A DNA stretch of 64,000 nt, from the NCBI RefSeq assembly GCF_900129935.1, contig NZ_FQXJ01000004.1, forward strand, positions 248,001-312,000, given 5' to 3'. This DNA comes from Desulfosporosinus lacus DSM 15449. Lineage in GTDB: Bacteria > Bacillota > Desulfitobacteriia > Desulfitobacteriales > Desulfitobacteriaceae. A program made the position numbers and the translations under genes. Below are positions 41,095-50,334 of this stretch, piece after piece. The notes under the pieces were generated by a model that saw only the letters and a program-made list of their open reading frames with translations, had not been told where the DNA came from and did not search any database. Position 1 is the first letter of the stretch. Every line of letters begins with the position of its first letter.

Positions 41095-42023
41095 GCGACA
41101 ATATTCAAATGCTGACGGTTTGGGGCGGTCCCTGTTCCAGCAAGACCACAACGGCATTGAAGCTGGCGCTGGAGCTGGCCTCTCATAAAAAAAATGTCAT
41201 CATCCTGATGTGTGACTTCACGGCTCCCGCACCGCAAACCTTATTGCCTAGCGCCCCCACCAAGGGAAAGTCTTTAGGCGAGCTCCTCAGCCTGCCTTCT
41301 ATTTCACAGGAAGAAATCCTTAGACGGTGTATCCCCCTGGGCAAAAATGACTATGTAAGCCTGCTGGGCTATCAAAAAGGCGACAATGCCTTTACTTATG
41401 CCCAATACGCCAAGGAGCGGGCTATTGACTTGCTTACCCTTTTGCGCCATACGGCCGACTATATCATCATCGACTGTGATAGCGCCTTTTCCTCCGATGT
41501 TCTCTCGGCGGTGGCCTTGGAAACAGCCGACGCCGTACTGCGGCTCTGCGTTTGCGACTTAAAAAGCCTCTCTTATTTTGCCTCTGCTCTGCCCCTGCTA
41601 TCGGCTAACCGTTTTGCCTCGGCCCGCCACATCAAAACCCTAGCCATGGTAAAACCGGGGCAAGACAACGGTGAATATCAAAATGCCTTCGGCGGTGCTG
41701 CTTATTCCCTGCCCTTCGTACCTGAACTGGAAGAACAGTTTTATTCCGCCCGTCTGATGGATGAGCTTTGCTCCAAACCTGCTATTGCTTATAACGCTGC
41801 CATCCGGGATATCGTCAACAATCTGCTGCTAGGTGCGGAAGTCATAGCCCCGCCTAAAAAGGCCTGGAGTTTTTTAGCCAAGAAAAAACTCGAAAAAGAA
41901 AAACCGACCCAAGAACCCCCGCTGCGGAGCATCCGGCCCCTGATGACGTTCAAACCGAACCCGGAAAAAAAAGGCGGCGGGATCTTCGATAAACTGCGAG
42001 GCGGTAAAGGAGGCCGCTCATAA
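41091..42023 (+). CDS. tadZ: TadZ/CpaE-like ParA-family ATPase
   Basis: 310 aa. The deviant P-loop is GGPCSSKTTT (residues ~12-21), keeping the second lysine but with PCSS in place of KGGVG. The Walker B-like strand is YIIIDCDSA. TadZ proteins are ParA/MinD-like ATPases that place the Tad machine at a pole or site in the cell. The C-terminal ~50 residues are basic and proline-rich, with no fold. It shares one base with tadA (TAATG). A second, different TadZ-like protein is at 52607-53653. Confidence 0.75.
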   Translation: MSDNIQMLTVWGGPCSSKTTTALKLALELASHKKNVIILMCDFTAPAPQTLLPSAPTKGKSLGELLSLPSISQEEILRRCIPLGKNDYVSLLGYQKGDNAFTYAQYAKERAIDLLTLLRHTADYIIIDCDSAFSSDVLSAVALETADAVLRLCVCDLKSLSYFASALPLLSANRFASARHIKTLAMVKPGQDNGEYQNAFGGAAYSLPFVPELEEQFYSARLMDELCSKPAIAYNAAIRDIVNNLLLGAEVIAPPKKAWSFLAKKKLEKEKPTQEPPLRSIRPLMTFKPNPEKKGGGIFDKLRGGKGGRS

Positions 42024-43372
42024 TGGACAATGCTTCTCTGTTTTTTTCGTCAGGGGGCCATAAAAAAGAGTTTGCCGACGTGCTCCATGAGGTTCAGGAG
42101 TACATTTCCGGCAAATACGCTGCCCTTATCTCCGGCAATCTCCATGAGCAAAGGCAGCAAATCACCGCCTATATCACCAAATACTTAACCGATTACAGCC
42201 TGGGTGTGGAAGGACTGGGCTTCGATGCTCTGGTGGACCGGCTTTATTCGGAAATGGCCGAATTTTCATTTCTGACCGAATACCTCTTTGCCAATAACGT
42301 GGAAGAGATCAACATTAACGCTTGGAACGACATCAAGGTCTATTATGCGGACGGACGTATCCTGCCGGTACGGGAAAAGTTTAACTCCCCGTCCCATGCC
42401 GTTGATGTAGTCCGCCGCATTCTGCACAAAAGCGGAATGATCCTGGATTCTTCCCAGCCGGTTATACGCGGACATCTATCGAACAAAATCCGGATCACGG
42501 TGTTTGGCAACCCTGTCACCGACCATGATAAAGGTGTTGCCGCATCGATCCGTATGATTAACCCGCAAAAGCTGGGCCGCGAGGATTTCATCCGCAACGA
42601 GACAGCTACGCCGGAAATGCTGGACTTTTTGAGTCTGGCACTGCGTTATGGTGTGAGCATGTGTGTCACCGGCGCAACCGGCTCCGGCAAGACTACCTTG
42701 ATGGCCTGGGTTTTATCTACTATCCCCGATGATAAGAGGATCGTAACTATCGAAAACGGCTGCCGCGAGTTTGACCTGGTTAAAACCGATGAAAACGGCA
42801 ACGTGCTCAACAATGTGGTCCACCTGACCACTAGGGAGAGCGACGACCCCAAGCAAAACATCGACCAAGAAAAATTATTGGAGTTTACCCTGACGGCCAA
42901 CCCGGATGTCATCTGTGTCGGTGAAAGTAAATCAGCCGAGGCCATGGCTGCCCAAGAAGCGGCCCGGACCGGTCACGCGGTGATCACAACGACCCATGCC
43001 AATAGCTGTACCGCCACTTATTACCGCCTTGTCACCCTCTGCCGGCAAAAATACGCCATGGACGAAAGGACGCTTTATAACCTCGTTACCGAGGCGTTTC
43101 CCATTGTGCTGTTCAGCAAACGACTTGAAGACAATGCCCGCAAGATCATGGAGATTACCGAATGCTGTATTGCCGAAGACGGCAGCCGCAGTATCCGTCC
43201 CCTATTCCGTTATCAGGTTACCTCCAATGACTTCATAGACGGAAAAGTTAGTATCCGCGGGCATTTTGAAAAGGTCAACGACATATCGCCGGGCCTGCAA
43301 AAACGAATGCTGGAAAACGGGATGCCGGCCAATCTCTTGCACAGCATTTTAAAGGGAGGTACAGCGGCATGA
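42023..43372 (+). CDS. tadA: TadA/CpaF-type secretion ATPase
   Basis: 449 aa from ATG 42023, with AAAGGAGG upstream. The N-terminal domain ends near residue 180. The P-loop GATGSGKT has K223, the Asp box follows, Walker B is near VICVGESKSAEAM and the His box includes GHAVITTTHANS. It is a hexameric motor that drives pilus growth or retraction. The C-terminal 115 residues match the partial protein at 1-349, so two TadA motors are encoded in one element. Overlaps tadB by 4 bp. Confidence 0.92.
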   Translation: MDNASLFFSSGGHKKEFADVLHEVQEYISGKYAALISGNLHEQRQQITAYITKYLTDYSLGVEGLGFDALVDRLYSEMAEFSFLTEYLFANNVEEININAWNDIKVYYADGRILPVREKFNSPSHAVDVVRRILHKSGMILDSSQPVIRGHLSNKIRITVFGNPVTDHDKGVAASIRMINPQKLGREDFIRNETATPEMLDFLSLALRYGVSMCVTGATGSGKTTLMAWVLSTIPDDKRIVTIENGCREFDLVKTDENGNVLNNVVHLTTRESDDPKQNIDQEKLLEFTLTANPDVICVGESKSAEAMAAQEAARTGHAVITTTHANSCTATYYRLVTLCRQKYAMDERTLYNLVTEAFPIVLFSKRLEDNARKIMEITECCIAEDGSRSIRPLFRYQVTSNDFIDGKVSIRGHFEKVNDISPGLQKRMLENGMPANLLHSILKGGTAA

Positions 43373-44298
43373 CGTTACTGATCCTGATTGCGTTTTTGAC
43401 AATGGTAACCGGTGCTTTTTTAGTCTTGGACGTGTCCCCGCAGTACTTTGCCGAAACCTTGGCCCAGCCGATCCAAGCCCGTAAACCCACGATGCGAAAA
43501 GAGATACGCGCTACAGTCCAAAAGAAAAAACTGCGGGGTATCCGCCTGCTCATCAAAGAGGCCCGCGACGTGCTGGAGATCACGGGCAGGAGTGCCAAAT
43601 TCGGCGTCATTTGCCTGCTATCCCTGGCCCTGATGATGTTGGGCGCGCTCCTTGCCATCACCATGAACAACCTTTTCATGGTACCGGTTATGGCCGTTGG
43701 TTTTTCCCTGCTGCCTTTTTGGTACATCCTCTTTACGGCAACTTCCTTTAAGAAACATCTGAACGGCGAACTGGAAACCGCCTTGTCCGTCATTACCACT
43801 TCCTATTTAAGATCGGAAAGCATCATCACAGCGGTCGATGAAAACCTGCCCTACCTAAACCCGCCCGTGGTGCAAGTATTGGAGAGCTTTCTGGCTCAAT
43901 CAAAGCTTATCAACTCCAACCTCCGCAGCGCCCTGGAGAGACTGAAAGGAAAGCTCTTCAGCAAGGTGTTTGACGAATGGCTGGATGCCCTCATTGCCTG
44001 CCAGGAAGACAAAACCCTCAAAACGACCCTCATTCCGATTGTCAATAAACTGTCGGATATGCGTATCGTGGCGGCGGATTTAGACTACCTTCTCTATGCG
44101 CCAGTAAAAGAGTTTATCACCATGGCGGTGCTGCTTGTAGGCAATATCCCCCTTATCTATGTCCTCAATAAAAGCTGGTTTCACACCTTGGTAGACACCA
44201 CGCCGGGTAAATTAATCTTAGCCGTATGCGTCCTGGTCATCTTTATTTCAACGGCAGCGGTGGTCCGGCTGATGAAGCCCGTTGAATATAAGCGTTAA
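43369..44298 (+). CDS. tadB: TadB-like pilus assembly membrane protein, second copy
   Basis: 309 aa, ATGA overlap with tadA. Membrane helices are visible at ~1-20, ~80-100, ~105-125, ~245-265 and ~280-300, with a cytosolic GspF-type region between. Paralogue of 346-1260, although the two have drifted well apart (pattern and ends are shared, most residues are not). It acts with TadC as the platform for TadA. Confidence 0.82.
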   Translation: MTLLILIAFLTMVTGAFLVLDVSPQYFAETLAQPIQARKPTMRKEIRATVQKKKLRGIRLLIKEARDVLEITGRSAKFGVICLLSLALMMLGALLAITMNNLFMVPVMAVGFSLLPFWYILFTATSFKKHLNGELETALSVITTSYLRSESIITAVDENLPYLNPPVVQVLESFLAQSKLINSNLRSALERLKGKLFSKVFDEWLDALIACQEDKTLKTTLIPIVNKLSDMRIVAADLDYLLYAPVKEFITMAVLLVGNIPLIYVLNKSWFHTLVDTTPGKLILAVCVLVIFISTAAVVRLMKPVEYKR

Positions 44299-44318
44299 AA
44301 GCAGACAGGAGGCGAACC

Positions 44319-45191
44319 ATGTACGGTATACTTTTTTGCTTCGGCGCGCTTTTTGCTGCCGGAGCTTATTTTATCCTGGCGGACTTTCTAAAATTACCCA
44401 CCTTTGCTGCCACGCGGGCAGTTATCCAGGCCGGACGCACGGACAGACAAAAGACCAAGAACTTTGACGCCGTGGTGCTGGAGCTTTCCTCCCACTTATC
44501 CAAATTCGTACATTTAGACAAATACAAGCGACGGAAAACCGAAGCAACCCTCAAATCTGCGGGCATCCTGATGACGCCCGAAACGTTCACGGCCAAGGCT
44601 CTCGTCAAAGCCGGACTTGCGGCGCTGGGCATCATCCCGGCGCTGTTTATTTTCCCGATCCTTTGTCCCATTTTCGTGTTTCTGGCCATCACCCTTTATT
44701 TTAAGGAAATGATCTCAGCGGACGAAGCTCTAAAAAAGAAACGCGACCAGATAGAACTCGAACTGCCCCGCTTTGTCTCTACGATAGCTCAGCAGCTCAA
44801 AGCGTCGCGAGATGTGCTCTCCATTCTGGAAAAATACCGGCAGACAGCAGGGGGCCATATGCGCAGCGAGCTGGATATTACCATCGCCGACATGCAAAGC
44901 GGCAACCTGGAAACCGCTCTTGTGCGCTTTGAATCCCGCCTGGGGAGCGCCATGCTTTCCGATGTCGTGCGCGGTTTAATCAGTGTCATCAGAGGTGACA
45001 ATGGCGTGGCCTTCTTTGAGCTGCTGGCGCATGACTTCAAACAGTTTGAGATCCAACGCCTAAAGCTCCTGGCCATAAAGCAGCCTGGCAAAATCCGCAA
45101 ATATTCATTTTATATGCTGGCCTGCTTTTTGCTGATGTATCTTGGAATTTTGTTCTTTGAGATCATAAACGCCTTTAACGGGTTGTTTTAA
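44319..45191 (+). CDS. tadC: TadC-like pilus assembly membrane protein, second copy
   Basis: 290 aa from ATG 44319 after AGGAGGCG. Membrane helices are at ~1-20, ~95-135 and ~260-285. Alignment to the cluster 1 gene (7865-8779) shows the shared pieces 'LTPETF/LTPQEYYA.A', 'DEALKKKR.QIELELPRFV' and a common end. Its unbroken start supports the reconstruction of the cluster 1 gene as beginning at TTG 1274. It is followed by a short frame (45206-45247) that is probably not a gene. Confidence 0.82.
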   Translation: MYGILFCFGALFAAGAYFILADFLKLPTFAATRAVIQAGRTDRQKTKNFDAVVLELSSHLSKFVHLDKYKRRKTEATLKSAGILMTPETFTAKALVKAGLAALGIIPALFIFPILCPIFVFLAITLYFKEMISADEALKKKRDQIELELPRFVSTIAQQLKASRDVLSILEKYRQTAGGHMRSELDITIADMQSGNLETALVRFESRLGSAMLSDVVRGLISVIRGDNGVAFFELLAHDFKQFEIQRLKLLAIKQPGKIRKYSFYMLACFLLMYLGILFFEIINAFNGLF

Positions 45192-45249
45192 GAAAGGCGG
45201 CATCAATGAATCAAAAAAACCTGAACAGGGCCGAAATGGAGGTGTGATT

Positions 45250-45645
45250 TTGCTTAAACTATTGCGCCAAAAGCGCGGCGAAGGTTACATTGACGTGGCG
45301 GTCATCGTGCTGGCGGCTATGCTATGTATTGCCCTTGTGGTACGAATCGCACCGGTCTTTATTGTCAAGAACCAGCTTGATACCTTTGCCAGTGAGCTGG
45401 TCCGTGAAGCGGAGATTGCCGGACAGGTCGGCAGCGAAACCAACAGCCGGGCTCATGAATTACAGAACCAGTTAGGCATAACCCCGACCATATCCTGGTC
45501 CCAAACCGGCCGCCTTCAGCTCGACACCGGCGTAACCGTCACCTGCGCCATGACAATGAATATCGGTCTGTTTGGCGGCTTTGGTTCATTCCCCATAGAA
45601 TTGACCGCTAAAGCATCCGGCAAGAGCGAGGTGTATTGGAAATGA
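45250..45645 (+). CDS. TadE-like pseudopilin (DUF4320-type)
   Basis: 131 aa from TTG 45250, 5 bp after GGAGGTG; GTG 45244 overlaps the ribosome binding site and is less likely. The leader KLLRQKRGEG is cut probably after the glycine; then comes YIDVAVIVLAAML and one membrane helix, and an extracellular domain ending SEVYWK. Corresponds to 9423-9905 in cluster 1. Unlike cluster 1, no short Flp-like pilin precedes it, so the second machine may build a pseudopilus from minor pilins only or borrow pilins. Confidence 0.68.
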   Translation: MLKLLRQKRGEGYIDVAVIVLAAMLCIALVVRIAPVFIVKNQLDTFASELVREAEIAGQVGSETNSRAHELQNQLGITPTISWSQTGRLQLDTGVTVTCAMTMNIGLFGGFGSFPIELTAKASGKSEVYWK

Positions 45646-46178
45646 AAAACCTGCTTAAAAACAAAGGCGGAGACGGCAGCCTGATTGCCGTTGTTATCGT
45701 CATTTCCATCTTGCTGATATCCAGCTCTGTTTATGAGTATATCCGGCTTACCATTATAGCCCGTGGAGTCCGAGACGCTGTGCAAAGCTCCATTATTTCA
45801 GTCGCCACCACCAACTATGACGAGGTATACAACGGACTGCGGGAGGGCTACAGCGGCGGATACAGTTTAGAAGGCAGCTCTTGGGATGAAAGCCTGGACA
45901 CCGGGGATATTTACAGTCAGCTTGATAGTACCCTGGGGCTGACGCGGCAAAACGGCAAACATGTGAAATATGCCCGGGAAACACTGGAATATTCCCTTTG
46001 GGGATTAAATGTGGCTATTATAAACGCCCCTTTCGCCCCCTCAAACGCTGACAGCGCCGGAAAATTTCTGGCCGAAGCCACGCTTGAATTGGAAGTACCC
46101 TTATCCTTTGGCTGGGAAAGTCTGCCCCCTATGTGTATCACTTTACATGTCAAGGCAAGTTATACGCCAAAATTTTAA
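45642..46178 (+). CDS. TadE/TadF-like minor pilin, second copy
   Basis: 178 aa from ATG 45642 (ATGA overlap, GAGGTG 8 bp upstream). NKGGDGSLIAVVIVISILL shows a prepilin-type boundary after GGDG and one membrane helix; an extracellular domain follows with a FLAEATLELEVPLSFGWE strand pair, similar in plan to the end of the cluster 1 protein (EVRLPFSISS). Its place right after the TadE-like gene matches cluster 1. Confidence 0.65.
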   Translation: MKNLLKNKGGDGSLIAVVIVISILLISSSVYEYIRLTIIARGVRDAVQSSIISVATTNYDEVYNGLREGYSGGYSLEGSSWDESLDTGDIYSQLDSTLGLTRQNGKHVKYARETLEYSLWGLNVAIINAPFAPSNADSAGKFLAEATLELEVPLSFGWESLPPMCITLHVKASYTPKF

Positions 46179-46285
46179 AGTCCCAAAAAAAGTGCAGCAT
46201 TTATAGACAAGAAGAAATTTCCGGGATATTATTAGCTTGAAAATATCCATAGATATCCAATCCTGTTGAAATGGAGGTTGACGCT

Positions 46286-46819
46286 ATGAAAATAAATAAG
46301 AAAATAGCCCTGATTGCCCTGGCCTGTGTCGTTGTAGGTGCGGCGGCACTCTTCACATTCAACCATCAACCGCCGACAGAATCTGGCACCCCGGCCGTTT
46401 CAGACAGCAGCCAAGCGCCGAATGCCCATGTAAATGATGTTACTTCCCCGGAACCGGGCAAAGAAATTGACCCCTCTGCCACTTCTTCATCCTTTGATTC
46501 CAAGGCCGCAGATGTGATCGACCCCGAAAAAGGGGCTACGAACATAACGGTTCCCCTGACCGACCCTGTGCAAAAGCCCCCTGCCGACCCCAATAAACAC
46601 GAAAAGGGCGACGAAAGCGAACCCCCGAAGTCAACGGCGCCTCCCGCCAGTAAGCCAAAGCCAGCTCCGGCAAAACCCAACGAACCGCAGAGCGGCGCTA
46701 CCAACGAAAAAGGGCAGGTCTGGGTTCCCGGCTTTGGCTGGGTAACTCCCGGAGGCGGAAATAAAGTACTACAAGGTAAATCTGATGGCGACATCAACAA
46801 GCAGGTTGGTGATATGTAA
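46286..46819 (+). CDS. DUF6550-like exported protein with disordered Pro-rich region
   Basis: 177 aa from ATG 46286, 7 bp after GGAGGT. One N-terminal membrane helix (IALIALACVVVGAAALF) is followed by ~110 residues rich in Pro, Ser, Asp and Lys, then a short folded end VWVPGFGWVTPGGG. The form is a membrane-anchored stalk with a terminal motif. It has no counterpart in cluster 1. A tether or periplasm-spanning pilus factor is possible. Confidence 0.6.
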   Translation: MKINKKIALIALACVVVGAAALFTFNHQPPTESGTPAVSDSSQAPNAHVNDVTSPEPGKEIDPSATSSSFDSKAADVIDPEKGATNITVPLTDPVQKPPADPNKHEKGDESEPPKSTAPPASKPKPAPAKPNEPQSGATNEKGQVWVPGFGWVTPGGGNKVLQGKSDGDINKQVGDM

Positions 46820-46847
46820 ATCATAAAATAATAAAGCTATTTACAAA

Positions 46848-46880
46848 AAAGAGTACAGTTAGAGGCTGTACTCTTTCTCA
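46848..46880 (+). terminator. hairpin between two pilus-cluster genes
   Basis: AAAGAGTACAG and CTGTACTCTTT form an 11-bp perfect stem around TTAGAG, followed by CTCATTT. The weak T-run suggests partial termination or RNA protection before the surface protein gene. Confidence 0.6.
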
Positions 46881-46895
46881 TTTAAGGAGGCATCT

Positions 46896-48602
46896 ATGAA
46901 AAAGAATTTGCTGACATTTATCTGCCTTGTCATGATGCTTTTCATGTTGCCCATTACTGCCTTTGCCGACCCCGGTGAGGGTAACATCGACGGTGGCGGG
47001 GGCGGTTTGGGTGACGGAACAGGCAGCAACATCTGGATGCCTGGGGATGACGGGGTAAGAGTTACAGTTATTCGTGACAGCGACAATGCACCTGTTTCCA
47101 CACCAATTGATTACACAAACATTACTCCAGCAAATAATATAATGCATTTTGGAAAGGTAAGTAAAATTGGCTATCGAAATTGTGCCGCATTGATGCCTCA
47201 AATTGGCGGCTATGTCTGCGTCCAGCCGTCAATTGCTATACCTCGGATCATCAGTTCAAGCAGCTTAAGCGCAAGCATAGACGAGATCAAACAATATTTT
47301 TGTTCTGAATATGCCGCTGAGCTGGTGGCCAACAACACCGGTATAAACTATGTTGGTTTAATGAGCGGTGAGTACAAGTTATTGTTGGAGCCTATTGCCT
47401 ACTTTACTTTTAACGGGACGAATGTGAGTATGACGGCTACGGAGGCCGCCATGTACGACATGCAGTTGGGCGGTGACCTGCGCTCCGAAATGGGGAGCCT
47501 TACCCACAAAAACCTGCCTTTCGCTATGATTCTGGAAATGTCCGACCTGGGATATCCCGCCTGGAACGGCTCCACCGGTACTGGAGTCAACAACGACCAA
47601 ATCATCTCCTCCCTTGGCTTGGGCATTGTTCGGTACAAAGATCGGCCACCCGACCCAAAGGTAGGAGCAGCCGACCAGGAATACAGAACCGATACGGAAG
47701 TTATCACGCCTGTCACTCTATCTACAGGCAGCCGTTTGACACCCGATAATCCTGCCCAAGTGACCTTTTCAATCATGGGCAGCACCTATACCATGAGCAA
47801 TATTGTCATCCCGGCCGGTGGGAGCCAAGTGGTATGGTGCAAATGGCGTACTCCCTCAACGCCGCAGACAGTGACAATCCAGGTCCGCTCCGACAGCGGA
47901 AGCTTAAGCAATACCACTATTACGGCCAAAATCATTGATCTCAATCAAAACCCACCCCCAAACCCCACAGCCCGGGATAGAAACGATAATTATACCCTGC
48001 CCTCCGTCCCCTCCAAGCCCCAGCAGTTTTCGGCAAGCTGGACCGTATGGCGGTGTTACTGGGAATCGAAATGGGTAAAAGTATGGCACACCGATTCAAA
48101 CGGCAGCGCCTGGTACGAGTGGGTAGACATGGGAGACTGGAAATATACCAGCGACAGTTATTCTGCATCCCTTTCAGCCACCGGTCCGACAAAGCCCGAT
48201 GATAAGGCAGTAACAGCCAATGGAAAAACCATGAAATCCGGGTACGGGATCAATATTGACATTAACGCCCGTGTAGCGACCAATGCCCCCGATAGCCATA
48301 CGACCTGGGCGCAAAATGCTGTTGCCTATTTCCCCGAGTTTTCCTACAACACCTATTGGCGGCTTCTTGACCGGATTGTGAGCGGCTACAATGCAACCCT
48401 GGAATTAAAGCCAAACAAATATTCTACTTACAACCGGCGCGTCCACTTCACACCGCCCTGGTTTCCTGATGCCGCCTATACCACTTATACCCAGGTCATG
48501 GATGCTTGGACGCCGGCCGGCATGCTAAACGTGTACGTCAACGACTATGTGAACATCAAGCAAAGTGTCTTTGACGACTGGCACATTGCCCCTAAAAAAT
48601 AA
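46896..48602 (+). CDS. secreted surface protein sharing a C-terminal module with 10422-13538
   Basis: 568 aa from ATG 46896 with TAAGGAGG upstream. Signal peptide ~1-24 (ending AFA-D), a glycine-rich start (GNIDGGGGGLGDG), a middle domain of ~230 residues, one Ig-like unit (~270-350) and a Trp-rich C-terminal module (~370-565). The module carries KSGYG, YFPEFSYNT, PPWFPD, then AWTPAG, the same order as in the 1,038-aa protein of cluster 1. It ends cluster 2 and is followed by a strong hairpin. Probably a tip or matrix protein of the second pilus. Confidence 0.7.
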   Translation: MKKNLLTFICLVMMLFMLPITAFADPGEGNIDGGGGGLGDGTGSNIWMPGDDGVRVTVIRDSDNAPVSTPIDYTNITPANNIMHFGKVSKIGYRNCAALMPQIGGYVCVQPSIAIPRIISSSSLSASIDEIKQYFCSEYAAELVANNTGINYVGLMSGEYKLLLEPIAYFTFNGTNVSMTATEAAMYDMQLGGDLRSEMGSLTHKNLPFAMILEMSDLGYPAWNGSTGTGVNNDQIISSLGLGIVRYKDRPPDPKVGAADQEYRTDTEVITPVTLSTGSRLTPDNPAQVTFSIMGSTYTMSNIVIPAGGSQVVWCKWRTPSTPQTVTIQVRSDSGSLSNTTITAKIIDLNQNPPPNPTARDRNDNYTLPSVPSKPQQFSASWTVWRCYWESKWVKVWHTDSNGSAWYEWVDMGDWKYTSDSYSASLSATGPTKPDDKAVTANGKTMKSGYGINIDINARVATNAPDSHTTWAQNAVAYFPEFSYNTYWRLLDRIVSGYNATLELKPNKYSTYNRRVHFTPPWFPDAAYTTYTQVMDAWTPAGMLNVYVNDYVNIKQSVFDDWHIAPKK

Positions 48603-48611
48603 CCGAATTAT

Positions 48612-48640
48612 AGGGCCGCGCAAACCGCGCGGCCCTATTC
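48612..48640 (+). terminator. strong hairpin closing Tad-like cluster 2
   Basis: AGGGCCGCGC and GCGCGGCCCT make a perfect 10-bp GC-rich stem around AAACC, followed by ATTC. The T-run is poor but the stem is very stable. Bases 48641-48800 contain only a short open stretch (YDEARTLREQKENEKTAAK) without a start, probably a gene relic. Confidence 0.7.
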
Positions 48641-48818
48641 ACAAAGATGTGATAATCAAAGTTTTATGACGAAGCACGAACCCTCCGGGAGCAGAAAGAA
48701 AATGAGAAAACAGCGGCCAAGATCCGCATGACAACTGGGAAAAAGCAACTTCTGCGGAAATTCCGCAAAAGTTAGAAAAGGAACAAAACCCAATAGATTT
48801 GGAAAGGTAGGTATCTCT

Positions 48819-49499
48819 ATGGTATTGCCTATTATTATGCTGTCGCTCTGCGCCATTGGCGGGGCGGCAGTTTTTATTTTCCTCAAATTGCCAAAGAGCA
48901 AAGCAAACTTGACGGAAAACCTTGCTGAGAAAACGGCCAATGAATTCGTAAATGTCCGGGATATCCGAGGGAACCTGCTCTACACCCTTGACGGAATAGC
49001 TCTGTGTTTTTTGAAAGTCAGCCCTATCAGTATTGACCTTTACAGTAAACATGAGAAGTTGACTCTTATGAGGACACTGACTGCCGAAGTATCATCTGTC
49101 CAACACGATTTTCAATTTTTGGCCGTATCGCGGCCGATTGATATATCACCCCTGCTTATGGAGCTGACTTCACTCCTGGAAACTGCCGATCTAAAGCAGA
49201 AGGAATTGCTAAAACAAGAAATTGCCGAAATGAATGCATACGCCATCAGCGGTGAAATCGTGGAACGTCAGTTTTACATCATCTTATGGGACCGGCTGGA
49301 CGACGATGGGCAGCGGGAACTTTTGAACCGTGCCAAACAGTTCGCCCAGAATTTCATTGACTGCGGTGTAGAGTGTGAATTGCTGCCCCAACAGGAAATC
49401 GTGCGGCTCTGCAACCTTGTGAACAACCCCGCCTACACCCACCTGGAGGACAGTGACACCGAACCTGCCATTCCCATCATTGAGAATAAAGGAGCGTGA
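48819..49499 (+). CDS. VirB4 N-terminal-domain-like T4SS protein (split subunit)
   Basis: 226 aa from ATG 48819 with GGAAAGGTAGG upstream. One N-terminal membrane helix (~1-22) is followed by a soluble domain: VRDIRGNLLYTLDGIALCFLK, SPISIDLYSKHEKLTLM and a later RQFYIILW strand. This order (ribbon, 'I.L.S..E', 'FY..LW') resembles the N-terminal domain of VirB4/TraC ATPases, here without any Walker motif and with its own anchor. A full VirB4 is encoded at 50618-52438. It may be a membrane adaptor for the ATPase. Moderately sure of the resemblance, less of the function. Confidence 0.55.
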   Translation: MVLPIIMLSLCAIGGAAVFIFLKLPKSKANLTENLAEKTANEFVNVRDIRGNLLYTLDGIALCFLKVSPISIDLYSKHEKLTLMRTLTAEVSSVQHDFQFLAVSRPIDISPLLMELTSLLETADLKQKELLKQEIAEMNAYAISGEIVERQFYIILWDRLDDDGQRELLNRAKQFAQNFIDCGVECELLPQQEIVRLCNLVNNPAYTHLEDSDTEPAIPIIENKGA

Positions 49500-49503
49500 T
49501 CCT

Positions 49504-50334
49504 ATGCCAATCGACCCGGCGACGGCAAAAGCTCTGACTGCTGTCGTTAGCAATGTCGTTAGGGACGGCGAGACTGGAAAGAAAGTGCTGTTGATCATAA
49601 TCGCCCCTGTTATCGGCCTTCTCTTACTCATGGCCATGATTTTGCAGATTCTTACCCTGCCCTTTACCATACTTGGCACAGCTTTCAGCGGGGATGAGCT
49701 TGCCTATGTGCAGAACATGCGCGCAGACACTGCTTATACCCAGCTCATAGGTAAGGAGGATGCCGATTACAAAGAGAGCTACGGACAAACCTTTGCAGAA
49801 ATGACTCTGTCCTCCGGCTCAACTCAGGTTGTGTATTATAACCAGCTCGACAGCCGCTGGGCGGATATCCCCTACGGAACAACCGGCACCATAGGAGAAT
49901 CCGGCTGCGGCCCTACCGCTCTAGCGATCATTGTGTCTACCCTGACGAGCACAGATCATGGTCCCATTGAGATGTCGGAATGGTCTGTGGCACATGGTTA
50001 TCGCTGCGAAGGAAATGGTTCCTATCATTCCCTCATTCCCGATGGCGCGCGGACCTTTGGCCTTAAAGCGGAGGGAGCCACCTCCCAGGATGCCGCAAAA
50101 ATTGCGCAGGCCCTTGCCGACAACAAGCTGGTGGGGGTTATCATGGGCAAAGGCCATTTCACCAGCTCCGGCCATTTTATCGTATTACGGAGTATAACAG
50201 ACTCCGGAAAAATTCTTGTAGCTGACCCGGCAAGCAAACAAAGAAGCGAGCAGGCATGGGATTTTAATATCATACTGAATGAGGCCCAAAAAGGCGCCGG
50301 AGCAAGCGGCCCTTTCTGGATTATATCTCAATAA
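49504..50334 (+). CDS. C39-like cysteine peptidase with membrane anchor (cell wall/T4SS)
   Basis: 276 aa from ATG 49504, with AAAGGAG upstream. A membrane helix (~33-58) precedes an exported papain-like domain of peptidase_C39_2 type: YYNQLDSRW at the start, catalytic Cys in ESGCGPTALA, His in GHFIVL and Asp in ADPAS. In Gram-positive conjugation systems a VirB1-like wall hydrolase opens peptidoglycan for the channel; usually it pairs lysozyme and NlpC/P60 domains, but here only the C39-type domain is present. It may cut cross-bridges or process pilus proteins. Confidence 0.78.
   Translation: MPIDPATAKALTAVVSNVVRDGETGKKVLLIIIAPVIGLLLLMAMILQILTLPFTILGTAFSGDELAYVQNMRADTAYTQLIGKEDADYKESYGQTFAEMTLSSGSTQVVYYNQLDSRWADIPYGTTGTIGESGCGPTALAIIVSTLTSTDHGPIEMSEWSVAHGYRCEGNGSYHSLIPDGARTFGLKAEGATSQDAAKIAQALADNKLVGVIMGKGHFTSSGHFIVLRSITDSGKILVADPASKQRSEQAWDFNIILNEAQKGAGASGPFWIISQ

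Noticed and set aside
45206-45247. 13-codon frame (MNQKNLNRAEMEV) before the TadE-like gene of cluster 2
   Set aside because: Too short, no homologue in cluster 1; its end is the ribosome binding site of the next gene. It may be a leader peptide but nothing supports that.
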